From NCBI GenBank assembly GCA_036558645.1, contig DATBFG010000106.1:1-40273 (forward strand): a stretch of DNA of 40,273 bases, read 5' to 3'. The notes beneath the pieces were generated by a model that was given only the letters and a program-made list of their open reading frames with translations, ran no database searches and was not told the origin of the DNA. Positions 1 to 7,483 of this stretch are shown here, piece after piece; position 1 is the stretch's first letter; the number at the start of each line of letters is the position of its first letter. The translations under genes and the position numbers were made by a program. The stretch is from DATBFG01 sp036558645 (GTDB lineage Bacteria; Acidobacteriota; Terriglobia; Terriglobales; Acidobacteriaceae).

Positions 1-1
1 C

Positions 2-118
2 GTGGATAACGATTCCCAAATCACGGCAACGGTTCCCACAGGGGCGAAGACCGGCAAGATTCAGGTCACGACTCCGGGAGGCACGGCGACCAGCACGCAA
101 GTGTTCACCGTGACATAG
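2..118 (+). CDS. C-terminal end of an IPT/TIG-domain protein (partial)
   Basis: An open frame enters from the left edge and stops with TAG at 116-118, giving the last 38 residues. The peptide contains ITATVPTGAKTGKIQVTTPG and ends in a TSTQVFTV strand. This is the typical closing half of an IPT/TIG immunoglobulin-like fold: a 'VP.GA.TG.I.V.TP.G' strand-turn-strand followed by a final V.T strand. Such domains are found in large extracellular repeat proteins of soil bacteria. The rest of the protein lies outside the window, so its overall function cannot be stated. Confidence 0.75.
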   Translation: MDNDSQITATVPTGAKTGKIQVTTPGGTATSTQVFTVT

Positions 119-508
119 TCGCTCGGGTTATTTACATTGGCAATGGGTAGTTCCGATTGGGTGCCACCAGACGGAACTACCTATTGGCACCGAAAAAGGC
201 GAACGGAAGGCTCAAGTTTGCGAGAACGCCTTCCATGAGAAGGCCAGTCGGAGTCAAGTGGGTTGGTTGTGTTTTTTGTTGGACATGATTTTCGTTCTGC
301 CGAGCGGTCTTACTGACGCCATCCTTCCATCCGCACTCTTGACGAGCGATCTTTGTCGCTCCGAGCCAGTGGGCGTTCTCGCAAGAGTTAGCCAGGTCAC
401 TCATATCCCTAACGTGCAAACACTTGCATATTGACAGAGCGGCGTTATTCCGGGCAATATCTCCCGATTGAACAGCACGGGATAGAGAGAATTTCTGTGA
501 GGTCTACT
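119..508. other. Gene-poor stretch with one strong hairpin
   Basis: There is no convincing gene between the IPT protein stop and the HAF protein start. An 80-codon minus-strand frame (177-419) has no family resemblance and no ribosome binding site, and I do not call it. The only clear structure is the hairpin at 141-186, listed separately. A promoter for the HAF/GloVer pair should lie in 190-500, but I cannot fix it with confidence. Confidence 0.5.
141..186. repeat. Long perfect-stem hairpin after the IPT gene
   Basis: The arms at 141-155 (CAATGGGTAGTTCCG) and 172-186 (CGGAACTACCTATTG) pair over 15 positions with a single G-T pair, around a 16-base loop. It starts 22 bases after the stop of the upstream gene. 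No T-tract follows on either strand, so it is not a textbook intrinsic terminator. It may act as a transcript-end stabiliser, a processing site, or a copy of a dispersed palindromic repeat. Confidence 0.6.
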
Positions 509-1372
509 ATGCTCACATCTCTAAAGCCTTTTTTCACTCTGGTCCTCATTCCTGCCTTGACTGTAGCCGCAAGCGCGACAATCACATGGACCACCATCGA
601 CTATCCGGGTGCAAGCAACACGATGGTGCTCGGAATGAACAACCGTGGCGATCTTGTGGGATGCTTCGCTTGTCCTGGCCTTGCCGTCCATGGCTTCCTG
701 TTCAGCAACGGGATCTTTACAGTCGTGGATTTCCCTGGAGCTAAATCCACCGTGGCAGAAGGCATCAATGACTTCGGGGACATTGTGGGCACTTATCAGC
801 TCAGCGACTCCGATCCTACACCGCGTGGATTCTTTCTTCACAACCATGTGGTGGAATCAATTCGCCTCCCCGGGTGGGGCTCCACTTCGCTACACGGTAT
901 AAATAATAACGGCGATCTAGTCGGAGATTCTCTCAGTAACCAAGCACAATTTGGTTTCGTGAGAAAGGGCAGTGTCTATTACAGATTCATTTTCCCACTG
1001 TCTGTGTATACCTATGCCAGAGCGATTAACAATGCGGGCGATATCGCCGGTTATTACACTGGAGGTGACTTAAATGCACCTGCGCATGGATTCGTTTTGC
1101 GGCTCGGGAAATCGAAAAGATGGAAAATAATCGACGCTCCAGGTTCGGAGACTCATATCAATGCGGTCAACGATAGAAGGCAGCTGGCGGGGCAGGTCCG
1201 TCAGGGACTTACCTTACGCGGCTTCGCACTTTCCTATCACGATCTGATGATTCTAAGGCGTACGGAGACGGATTTCGTCACGGCTACGGGAATGGATAAC
1301 CAAGCCAACCTGGTGGGCTATTATTATGACACCGTTAATTTTAGGTTCCACGGATTCATCAGAACTCGGTAG
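509..1372 (+). CDS. Secreted HAF-repeat protein
   Basis: The product is 287 residues. I place the start at ATG 509 rather than TTG 431: GAGG lies about 8 bases upstream, and the protein then opens with a signal peptide (LTSLKPFFTLVLIPALTVAA, cut after ASA). The mature part consists of repeats of the HAF type: 'GMNNRGDLVG', 'GINDFGDIVG', 'GINNNGDLVG', 'AINNAGDIAG', 'AVNDRRQLAG' and 'GMDNQANLVG', each followed by an aromatic GF(L/V) strand. In known families such repeats build extracellular beta-rich or autotransporter-like proteins of unknown substrate. The GloVer-repeat gene follows after 16 bases, so the two are probably co-transcribed. No catalytic motif is visible. Confidence 0.8.
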   Translation: MLTSLKPFFTLVLIPALTVAASATITWTTIDYPGASNTMVLGMNNRGDLVGCFACPGLAVHGFLFSNGIFTVVDFPGAKSTVAEGINDFGDIVGTYQLSDSDPTPRGFFLHNHVVESIRLPGWGSTSLHGINNNGDLVGDSLSNQAQFGFVRKGSVYYRFIFPLSVYTYARAINNAGDIAGYYTGGDLNAPAHGFVLRLGKSKRWKIIDAPGSETHINAVNDRRQLAGQVRQGLTLRGFALSYHDLMILRRTETDFVTATGMDNQANLVGYYYDTVNFRFHGFIRTR

Positions 1373-1388
1373 AGCTGGATCATCAAAC

Positions 1389-2585
1389 ATGCGAGCTCAC
1401 TTGCAAATGTCAAAATCGCGTATGCAACTGGTGACGGCCAGATTAAACGTCATGATGGCGGTGGTGCTCGGTTTCGCGCCGTACCTTGTACAAGGTCAGA
1501 CTTTTACTACGCTGTATTCCTTCAAGGGTGGAGGAGACGGAGCAAATCCGCAATCCGGTGTGATTTCGGATGCTGTTGGCAATCTTTATGGCACAACCAG
1601 GTATGGGGGCAAAGCATTTTGTCCCCTTGGCTGTGGCGTCGTCTATAAGCTAGATCCAAATGGCAAGGAAACAGTGCTCTATCATTTGCCCGGTGGAGAC
1701 GTGGAATATCCGCAAGCAAAGTTGGCGCTCGATTCGGTTGGAATTCTGTACGGTACTGCAACCGGCGAATACCCTTCTCCCTATGGAGCAGTCTTCAAGC
1801 TTGATACGACTGACAGAAAAGCAACGATATACCACTTTAATGGCCTAAACGGTTACAACTCCACGGCGGAATTGACGACAGATGGTGTAGGAAATCTCTA
1901 TGGGACCGCAGCGTTCTGTAACTGCGGTGGTGGCGGTATTGCATTTAAGTTAGATTCTGCAGGTAAGCAGACTATCCTGCATACCTTCGCCGTCACCGGA
2001 ACCGGAGCGCGATTACCAAATGCAGGATTGATCCTCGACGCAGTGGGCAATCTCTATGGCACGACCAAGTACGGCGGAGATTTCTTGGCTGGAACCGTGT
2101 ACAAGCTGGACCCAAGTGGCACACTGAGCATAATACACAGTTTTCGCGACGGCGATGATGGAGCAAATCCGTATGCGAGCTTGGTAATGGACGCAGCGGG
2201 TAACCTCTACGGTACGACTCCAGTTGGTGGGATCATTTTTACCTACGCATTCGGCATCGTATTCAAGCTCGACATGAATGGCAACGAAACGGTACTGCAC
2301 CGCTTTACCGGTGGTGCGGACGGGGCGCATCCATACGCAAGTCTGGTCTTGGACTCCGTGGGCAACTTGTACGGCACTACGTATGAAGGCGGTGATTACA
2401 ACCTCGGCACCGTGTTCGAGGTCAGCGTCAACGGCAAGTTCAGGGTCCTTCACAGCTTCACGGGCGGAACAGACGGCAAATATCCTCTAGCACCCTTACT
2501 ACGTGACCGAGCCGGAAATCTTTACGGCACCGCCTACGAAGGTGGTGACAACTTTTTTGGAACTGTGTTTAAGATTAGCCCTTAG
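1389..2585 (+). CDS. Secreted GloVer tandem-repeat protein
   Basis: The product is 398 residues from ATG 1389, which lies just after the HAF stop (1372) with a GGA about 9 bases upstream. Internal ATGs at 1407 and 1422 are alternatives. A hydrophobic segment (LNVMMAVVLGFAPYLVQGQ) serves as signal peptide. The body is made of about nine copies of a roughly 35-residue unit with the core 'LD..GNLYGTT..GG....GTVFKLD..G....LHSF.GG.DG'. This is the signature of the 'choice-of-anchor tandem repeat GloVer' family common in Acidobacteriota and Verrucomicrobia. The protein is probably a beta-propeller-like surface or secreted protein. No enzyme motif or C-terminal sorting signal is evident. Confidence 0.85.
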   Translation: MRAHLQMSKSRMQLVTARLNVMMAVVLGFAPYLVQGQTFTTLYSFKGGGDGANPQSGVISDAVGNLYGTTRYGGKAFCPLGCGVVYKLDPNGKETVLYHLPGGDVEYPQAKLALDSVGILYGTATGEYPSPYGAVFKLDTTDRKATIYHFNGLNGYNSTAELTTDGVGNLYGTAAFCNCGGGGIAFKLDSAGKQTILHTFAVTGTGARLPNAGLILDAVGNLYGTTKYGGDFLAGTVYKLDPSGTLSIIHSFRDGDDGANPYASLVMDAAGNLYGTTPVGGIIFTYAFGIVFKLDMNGNETVLHRFTGGADGAHPYASLVLDSVGNLYGTTYEGGDYNLGTVFEVSVNGKFRVLHSFTGGTDGKYPLAPLLRDRAGNLYGTAYEGGDNFFGTVFKISP

Positions 2586-2812
2586 GTGGTTTCGATCCGA
2601 AAGCGATTCCCCATCACCCAGTCCGCGTCGGCTTACTTTAGCCTAGGGCAGCCATGCGCTCCCAGAAAGCTAGTGATGATTACGCTCTCAACCGAGGCTA
2701 GCAGGCAATTGTTGATAAACGCAGATAACATCCAACCGCCAGCGGGCGCCAACTGCGGGCCTCTTAGCGCGTCCCTGCTAACCTTAGCCCCTCGTCGCAG
2801 TCGAAAACGTCC

Positions 2813-3490
2813 ATGAGAGATTTTTTCGGCCGCCGTCTGCAACCGCTTTCCCTCGTCCTGATGTTGTTTGTCGCCTCTCTGTTGGTCGCGCAGAGTGCGG
2901 CTCCTGCGCAGGCTCCCAAGCGTGAAACCAGCACGCCCTACACGGGCGACTTGTCTATATTCGACTCGCCTGACAGGGATCAAAAGCTTCAAATCGGTCG
3001 CGTAATGGACATTCTGGGAATTACGCCGGGCAAAGGCGTTGCCGACGTCGGTGCCGGCTCAGGCTGGTTCACGGTGCGAGCGGCGCGGCGTGTAGTTCCC
3101 AGTGGAACGGTGTATGCGGTTGACATTAGCCCGGATGCAATTCGGTACATTGATCGCGGAGCACAGAACGAATCGCTGTCGAACGTAAAAACCATCCTTA
3201 GCAAGCCCAATGACCCGCTCTTGCCAACTCAGGCAGTTGATGCCGTGCTCATGCTCAAGACCTACCACGAGATCGCAGATCCGATTACTCTTCTCGAGCA
3301 CCTGCGCCCCGCGCTCAAACCGGGAGCGCGCCTGGGAATCATCGACCGAAACGGAAACGGCATCGACCACGGGGTTAGCCGCAAGATTGTCGTGGAGGAA
3401 GCTGAGAAAGCTGGATACCACCTCTTACAGACTTACGATTTCGTCAAAGCCGACGGAATGGACTATTTTCTAGTCTTCGATTTGCCATGA
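2813..3490 (+). CDS. Exported class I SAM-dependent methyltransferase
   Basis: The product is 225 residues. Residues 10-34 form a signal-peptide-like segment (SLVLMLFVASLLVAQSAAPAQA), which is unusual for an enzyme using cytosolic SAM but recurrent in this family. The Rossmann methyltransferase core follows: motif I 'VADVGAGSGWFTVRAA' around residues 77-92, the acidic post-motif 'VYAVDISPDA' and motif 'AVDAVLMLKTYHEIAD'. The C-terminal strand is 'MDYFLVFDL'. The substrate is unknown. The gene stands alone, with 227 bases before it and a convergent kinase gene after it. Whether the N-terminus is really exported or is a membrane anchor cannot be decided here. Confidence 0.8.
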   Translation: MRDFFGRRLQPLSLVLMLFVASLLVAQSAAPAQAPKRETSTPYTGDLSIFDSPDRDQKLQIGRVMDILGITPGKGVADVGAGSGWFTVRAARRVVPSGTVYAVDISPDAIRYIDRGAQNESLSNVKTILSKPNDPLLPTQAVDAVLMLKTYHEIADPITLLEHLRPALKPGARLGIIDRNGNGIDHGVSRKIVVEEAEKAGYHLLQTYDFVKADGMDYFLVFDLP

Positions 3491-3789
3491 AATGTTCGAC
3501 CGATTTCAACGGTGAGGTCGCGTTTGGGCAGATTGGATAGAATCCGTCGTAAGGGCAGTCGGTATCGTTTGCGGGTCGGCAAAAGCCAGCAGGTTCCGGA
3601 CGTAATCGAACATTAGCGATTAGATGACTGTCGCAGCGGCATTACTGTCCGGGAATGTAGAGATGCGTAAAGATTGTCAATAGAAACGTGCTAAGGAGTG
3701 CCTTGTCCGGGATTCCGCAACTTGACTTCAGTTGCGATAGCATCTTTCGCCACGCATCCGGCTTTCACCAACACACGGTCCCCTTGTCA
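3491..3789. other. Convergent intergenic region with distant inverted repeat
   Basis: There is no coding frame in this stretch, which lies between two convergent genes. A 9-base inverted repeat (AATGTTCGA at 3491-3499, TCGAACATT at 3606-3614) encloses 106 bases and starts right after the methyltransferase stop. It could close a structured transcript, but may be chance. No T-rich terminator was seen. Confidence 0.3.
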
Positions 3790-5805
3790 TTAGCTGGCTA
3801 TCGCTTGTGGAGCGCTGAACTCTTCCAAGCGCACCTGTGCCGTCAACTCGGTGCCCTGCCCGGGTTTGGAGTGAATCTTGAATTCTCCCCCGATAAGCCT
3901 CAATCGCTCCCGCATACTGACAAGCCCCAAACCCTCCGACGCGATGGTTGGATCAAAACCGCTTCCAGTATCTGAGACTTTGATACGCAGCGTCGAATGG
4001 TGGCTTGAGAGATGTACGATCACGCGGCGGGCACTACCGTGCTTCACCGCGTTTTGCAAGGCCTCGTGCACAATGCGGTAAAAACACAAAGCAACATCTT
4101 CAGGAATCAATTCGGCGAATGGCTCAGCCGCCTGAAGTTCAATCCTGACGCTGTGCTGTTTCTCGAAATGTGAACATAGCTCCTTCAGTGCAGCTCGCAG
4201 TCCCAGGTATTGCAACTTCGATGAGTGCAACGTGTGGGAAAGATCATGAATGTCGTAAGTCAACTCATCGACCTGACCGCGAACGCTCGCTATGGTCGCT
4301 GTGTCGTCCTTTCTTTGAGCTTGCACCAGCTTCTTCTGCATAATATCCAGGTCGATGCTCACTGCAGCAAGCCGCTGTGCAAAATCATCGTGCAACTCGC
4401 GCGCAATCCGCTTTCGCTCTTCATCCTGCGCATGGATCAGATGCTTACTCAGATCCCGCAATTGGGCTTCCGACTTCTTGAGCCTTCGTGCCCGCATCAC
4501 CAAAGCAAAGATCAACCACGCCTGTAATAAGAGCAGAAGGAAGCAAATGACAATGTATGGCTTGTACAGTTTCCAGAGGGACGGTTGCGAAAATACCTCC
4601 GTGCTGCCCGGTGGCAAATTCCGCTGGTCGATGCCCCAACGATGTAGCTGTCGCGCATCGAACATGTCACCATTAGGGTCAAGAATCTGCACCGGGATGC
4701 TGGAAGGAACTTCACCGGCCAGAATGCGCCGACCGATCTTTCCCGCGGCGTCACCCACTGGACCCATCTCCAGCATATGACCGCCAACTACACCCGTACC
4801 CAGGTAGCTGGCATTGGTGCTGTAGACCGGGACGCTTGAATATTGGCAGATCAAGTCCAGTGCTTCCTCCGGTCGGTAATATCGCCCCAGTCCGTCATAA
4901 AAGAAAAGATTCGCAAATAAGACAATCGTATGTTCGCGAAGGCTGCCGAGTTGGCCCAGCATGGTCTGCATCGGGAGCCCGCTAAGCCATGTGACTCGCA
5001 GGCGTGACTGGTATGGCTCCAGCTCTTTCTTGAGATCTTCGATCCACCCTTGCTCCCGAGTCGAATTGCCAGTCGGAATGACAACTTCAATGGTGTCGGG
5101 CTGTAATCGAAGCGCTACATCCAACGTATCTTTAGTATTCCGCTTAATTGCAACGCCGGTGATATTCGTCGGAAGTGACAGCGCCCCAAGAGTCCGAACA
5201 TTTACAGAGGCGAACACAATCGGAATTCCGGGAAAAACTTGACTGCCACGCTGAAGCAGGAAGTTCAGTGCCAACGGGCTAATCGCGAAGACTAGATCGA
5301 TCTTCCTGTCTCTGTACTTGGCTTGCAGATAGTTCGTCAGACTCTGCTGCTGTTCGTTGTCGGCGAATCGCATCAGGTCCAGGTATTCCCGGTAGGTGGT
5401 AACTTCATGATCTACGTTGGAATTCAGTTGCGCCAGCAGACGCTTGTCGAGGTCCTCATACGTAGCGATTTCCCTTTCATGCGAGTAAAAAATAATGACG
5501 CTCTTCTGCGCTCGCGCAGTGACGCCCGCAGAGATCAGGATGCAAAACACCGCCAGCAAATAGATTGACTTCTGGATGGTTGCGCGGCAAAGGCAGAGTA
5601 AGCGGGTGGTAAGCCGGATGGCCGCCTTACAGGTTGGGAGAGGTCGCACTCGTTCCCGCTCTCGTCGGGGCAGAGCCTCGAGATATTCTCTGCCAGTTCG
5701 CCTTCGCAAGCGTGAGCTAAGCAACGGCGCCCCCAGTGGCTGCGCATCAAACGTGTGCCACGATAGCTCATAGGGCATGCTCTCGTCTAGCACCGGCACT
5801 GTCAT
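3790..5805 (-). CDS. Sensor histidine kinase with ABC-type periplasmic binding domain
   Basis: The product is 671 residues. Hydrophobic segments lie at about 81-97 and 416-440 and bracket a periplasmic domain (about 100-400) of the ABC substrate-binding type ('KSVIIFYSHEREIATYEDL', 'PGIPIVFASVNV', 'ITGVAIKRNTKDTLD'). The cytoplasmic part has a NarL-type HisKA_3 dimerisation box with phospho-acceptor His472 (RIARELHDDFAQRL). A HATPase domain follows, with N-box 'EALQNAVKHG' near 581, G1 'SDTGSGFDP' near 611 and 'GLGLVSMRERL' near 625. It should sense a ligand outside the membrane and phosphorylate a LuxR-type response regulator, but none is adjacent. The first 75 residues are Arg-rich and look unlike normal coding; ATG 5778 is another possible start. 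Confidence 0.85.
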   Translation of the reverse strand: MTVPVLDESMPYELSWHTFDAQPLGAPLLSSRLRRRTGREYLEALPRRERERVRPLPTCKAAIRLTTRLLCLCRATIQKSIYLLAVFCILISAGVTARAQKSVIIFYSHEREIATYEDLDKRLLAQLNSNVDHEVTTYREYLDLMRFADNEQQQSLTNYLQAKYRDRKIDLVFAISPLALNFLLQRGSQVFPGIPIVFASVNVRTLGALSLPTNITGVAIKRNTKDTLDVALRLQPDTIEVVIPTGNSTREQGWIEDLKKELEPYQSRLRVTWLSGLPMQTMLGQLGSLREHTIVLFANLFFYDGLGRYYRPEEALDLICQYSSVPVYSTNASYLGTGVVGGHMLEMGPVGDAAGKIGRRILAGEVPSSIPVQILDPNGDMFDARQLHRWGIDQRNLPPGSTEVFSQPSLWKLYKPYIVICFLLLLLQAWLIFALVMRARRLKKSEAQLRDLSKHLIHAQDEERKRIARELHDDFAQRLAAVSIDLDIMQKKLVQAQRKDDTATIASVRGQVDELTYDIHDLSHTLHSSKLQYLGLRAALKELCSHFEKQHSVRIELQAAEPFAELIPEDVALCFYRIVHEALQNAVKHGSARRVIVHLSSHHSTLRIKVSDTGSGFDPTIASEGLGLVSMRERLRLIGGEFKIHSKPGQGTELTAQVRLEEFSAPQAIAS

Positions 5806-6084
5806 TACTTATATGCCTCTTGGCCGGCCACAATGATCGAAGTGATAGGATTCTCGAAGCGGGCTTTGTCCCGAACTCCGAGGCTCTCTGCCTTGTGTCT
5901 GCCGCCCATGAACCGCCTTTTCGGTTGTGACTTCGTTCCAAGGTGTCATTTCAAGGGAAGTGCCGGAATCGGCCAGGCGCTGACCACGTCTATCTTATTA
6001 ATAACCAACGTGAAAAGGCTGAGGACGAGCTTCCGATCGGCTCAAGAACACCCCAGTTGTTCAACCGCCAAGCCTCAGGGATGC

Positions 6085-6780
6085 GTGCCATGGGTCGTAA
6101 CACCATTTGCCATCCTGGTCCTGGTCTTACCCGGCTTGTCCGGCCAGGCGATGGCCGCGGAACATCGCGGGCCAGTCAGCATCCTGAAGCACCTTGTAGC
6201 TCCGTTTCGCTCGCGCCCATTCCTGCAAAGCAAAGCGAGCCCTTGCGAGATCGGCATCGCCAACTGCTTCTCGCCCAATTCATCTTTGCCCCCGCTTCGT
6301 CCGGTCGAGCCCGAGTTTGAGGTCGAAGATTCTGCCGGTCCGGTCCTGCTCGAACTGCGGACTAAGCATGGCGGCCCATTTGCACATCACTGGCTGGAAT
6401 TGGAAAGCTCCGCCGGAAGGCTGACGATCGGTTTTGGGCCTGCCACTCTGCCCTTCATCGATGCAGGCCAGGTCTCGTTGCAGGATCGTTATGGCAATGT
6501 CAAAAGGATCTCCGGCATGCACCCCCTACCATGGTTGACCTTACCTCCGATCAATTACCACTATGCAAAAGCTCCCGGAGAAGGCCACATTATCGGAGAA
6601 CCAATCCCGCTAACGAAGGGTGAAGCCGAAGCGTTGGCGCAGAAGATGCAGCATGTAAAGTTTGTGGGCCCTTATATCCCCATCTTTCATGATTGCCGTA
6701 CGTTCGCGTGCAAGGTCCAAGCGACGGCACAGCACCGCTCAACCTTACCTTGCTATCTGCTGTTCAAGGGTTATTGGTAG
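6085..6780 (+). CDS. Secreted protein, possible permuted papain-like (NlpC/P60/LRAT-type) enzyme
   Basis: I start at GTG 6085, giving 231 residues with an immediate signal peptide (TPFAILVLVLPGLSGQAMA). The frame is open back to ATG 5833, but that 84-residue extension is rich in Cys/Arg/Ser, resembles no protein and would leave only 27 bases to the divergent kinase. The mature part has 'HGGPFAHHWLELES' (His101/His102) followed by strand-like 'RLTIGFGPATLPFID', and near the end 'HDCRTFACKV' (Cys204). A His-first, Cys-later order with 'xCxxFA' is what circularly permuted papain-fold proteins such as LRAT/DUF778 relatives show. That is an inference from motifs only. The protein's true family is not certain. 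Confidence 0.55.
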   Translation: MPWVVTPFAILVLVLPGLSGQAMAAEHRGPVSILKHLVAPFRSRPFLQSKASPCEIGIANCFSPNSSLPPLRPVEPEFEVEDSAGPVLLELRTKHGGPFAHHWLELESSAGRLTIGFGPATLPFIDAGQVSLQDRYGNVKRISGMHPLPWLTLPPINYHYAKAPGEGHIIGEPIPLTKGEAEALAQKMQHVKFVGPYIPIFHDCRTFACKVQATAQHRSTLPCYLLFKGYW

Positions 6781-6911
6781 CCTTGCCGGTCTGCTGTCTG
6801 GTTAAAGGAGACTGCTGGGGTAATTTGGACAGGCAAGACACGGGGAGGCCTCCCTGCGTCATTCTGCAGGGAGTGCCCCGAATCGCTTCACTAAAGAACC
6901 ATTCCAGAACT

Positions 6912-7346
6912 CTATCCGGTCACACTGGCGGTCTTTGCTGACCTCCGCGGGCTCGTCGAACTCGACTCTACAGGCACAGATCGTGGCGTCAAGTAAGCAA
7001 GAACTCCTGCAACAAAGAACAATGCCAAGACGTCCCCCCAAAGGTGTCCAATCTGATCGGAGTGTTGCAATGCCTCCACAGCCATGATTCCCGCATGGAC
7101 AACACTCGACCACACCGTAAACCAAATCAGGCTCAAGTGGGCGAGCGGATTACGGCTTGCGATCAGCAGAAACACACCCAGGGTGGCGTAAACGCCCAAT
7201 ATCATCGCCGGATAATGCGACTCCCCGGTGTGCCACCGCCAGCCGGATGGCCATACTGCCATCAGCGAATAGATCCCCACGATAAAAATCACTCCAACCG
7301 CCTGCAAAGTAACCTTCAGCAGCTTGATACGATTGTCCTCAGACAT
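6912..7346 (-). CDS. Small four-helix membrane protein (DUF6632-like)
   Basis: The product is 144 residues. The start at ATG 7346 is fixed by a perfect GGAGGT four bases upstream; the longer frame to 7400 is rejected for that reason. Four hydrophobic helices are visible: 'VTLQAVGVIFIVGIYSLMAV', 'MILGVYATLGVFLLIA', 'LSLIWFTVWSSVVHAGIMAV' and 'VLALFFVAGVLAYL'. A conserved-looking polar part 'PSGWRWH..ESHYP' sits between helices 1 and 2. It resembles the small membrane proteins grouped as DUF6632 as I remember them, whose function is unknown. It is divergent from the winged-helix/TPR regulator gene, with 137 bases between, so that regulator may control it. Confidence 0.7.
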   Translation of the reverse strand: MSEDNRIKLLKVTLQAVGVIFIVGIYSLMAVWPSGWRWHTGESHYPAMILGVYATLGVFLLIASRNPLAHLSLIWFTVWSSVVHAGIMAVEALQHSDQIGHLWGDVLALFFVAGVLAYLTPRSVPVESSSTSPRRSAKTASVTG

Positions 7347-7483
7347 GCTGACCTCCTTGATTCGAACATCATGAGGCCGCGAGAAGGTCATCGCAATCAA
7401 GCCTGGATAACTTTTATGTATCTTTCCTATATCGCCGCAAGCTCTTGAATAATGGAATAATATTCGCGATTAGGGAATATTCG

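Noticed and set aside
177..419. An 80-codon minus-strand frame between the IPT and HAF genes
   Set aside because: No ribosome site, no family resemblance, and odd composition; it also overlaps the edge of the hairpin at 141-186.
1500..2580. Regularly repeated DNA motif that might suggest a CRISPR array
   Set aside because: The repeats are degenerate, codon-phased and part of the GloVer coding sequence.
5833..6084. N-terminal extension of the secreted protein starting at ATG 5833
   Set aside because: It would bury the signal peptide inside the chain, has non-protein-like composition and leaves only 27 bases to the divergent kinase start.
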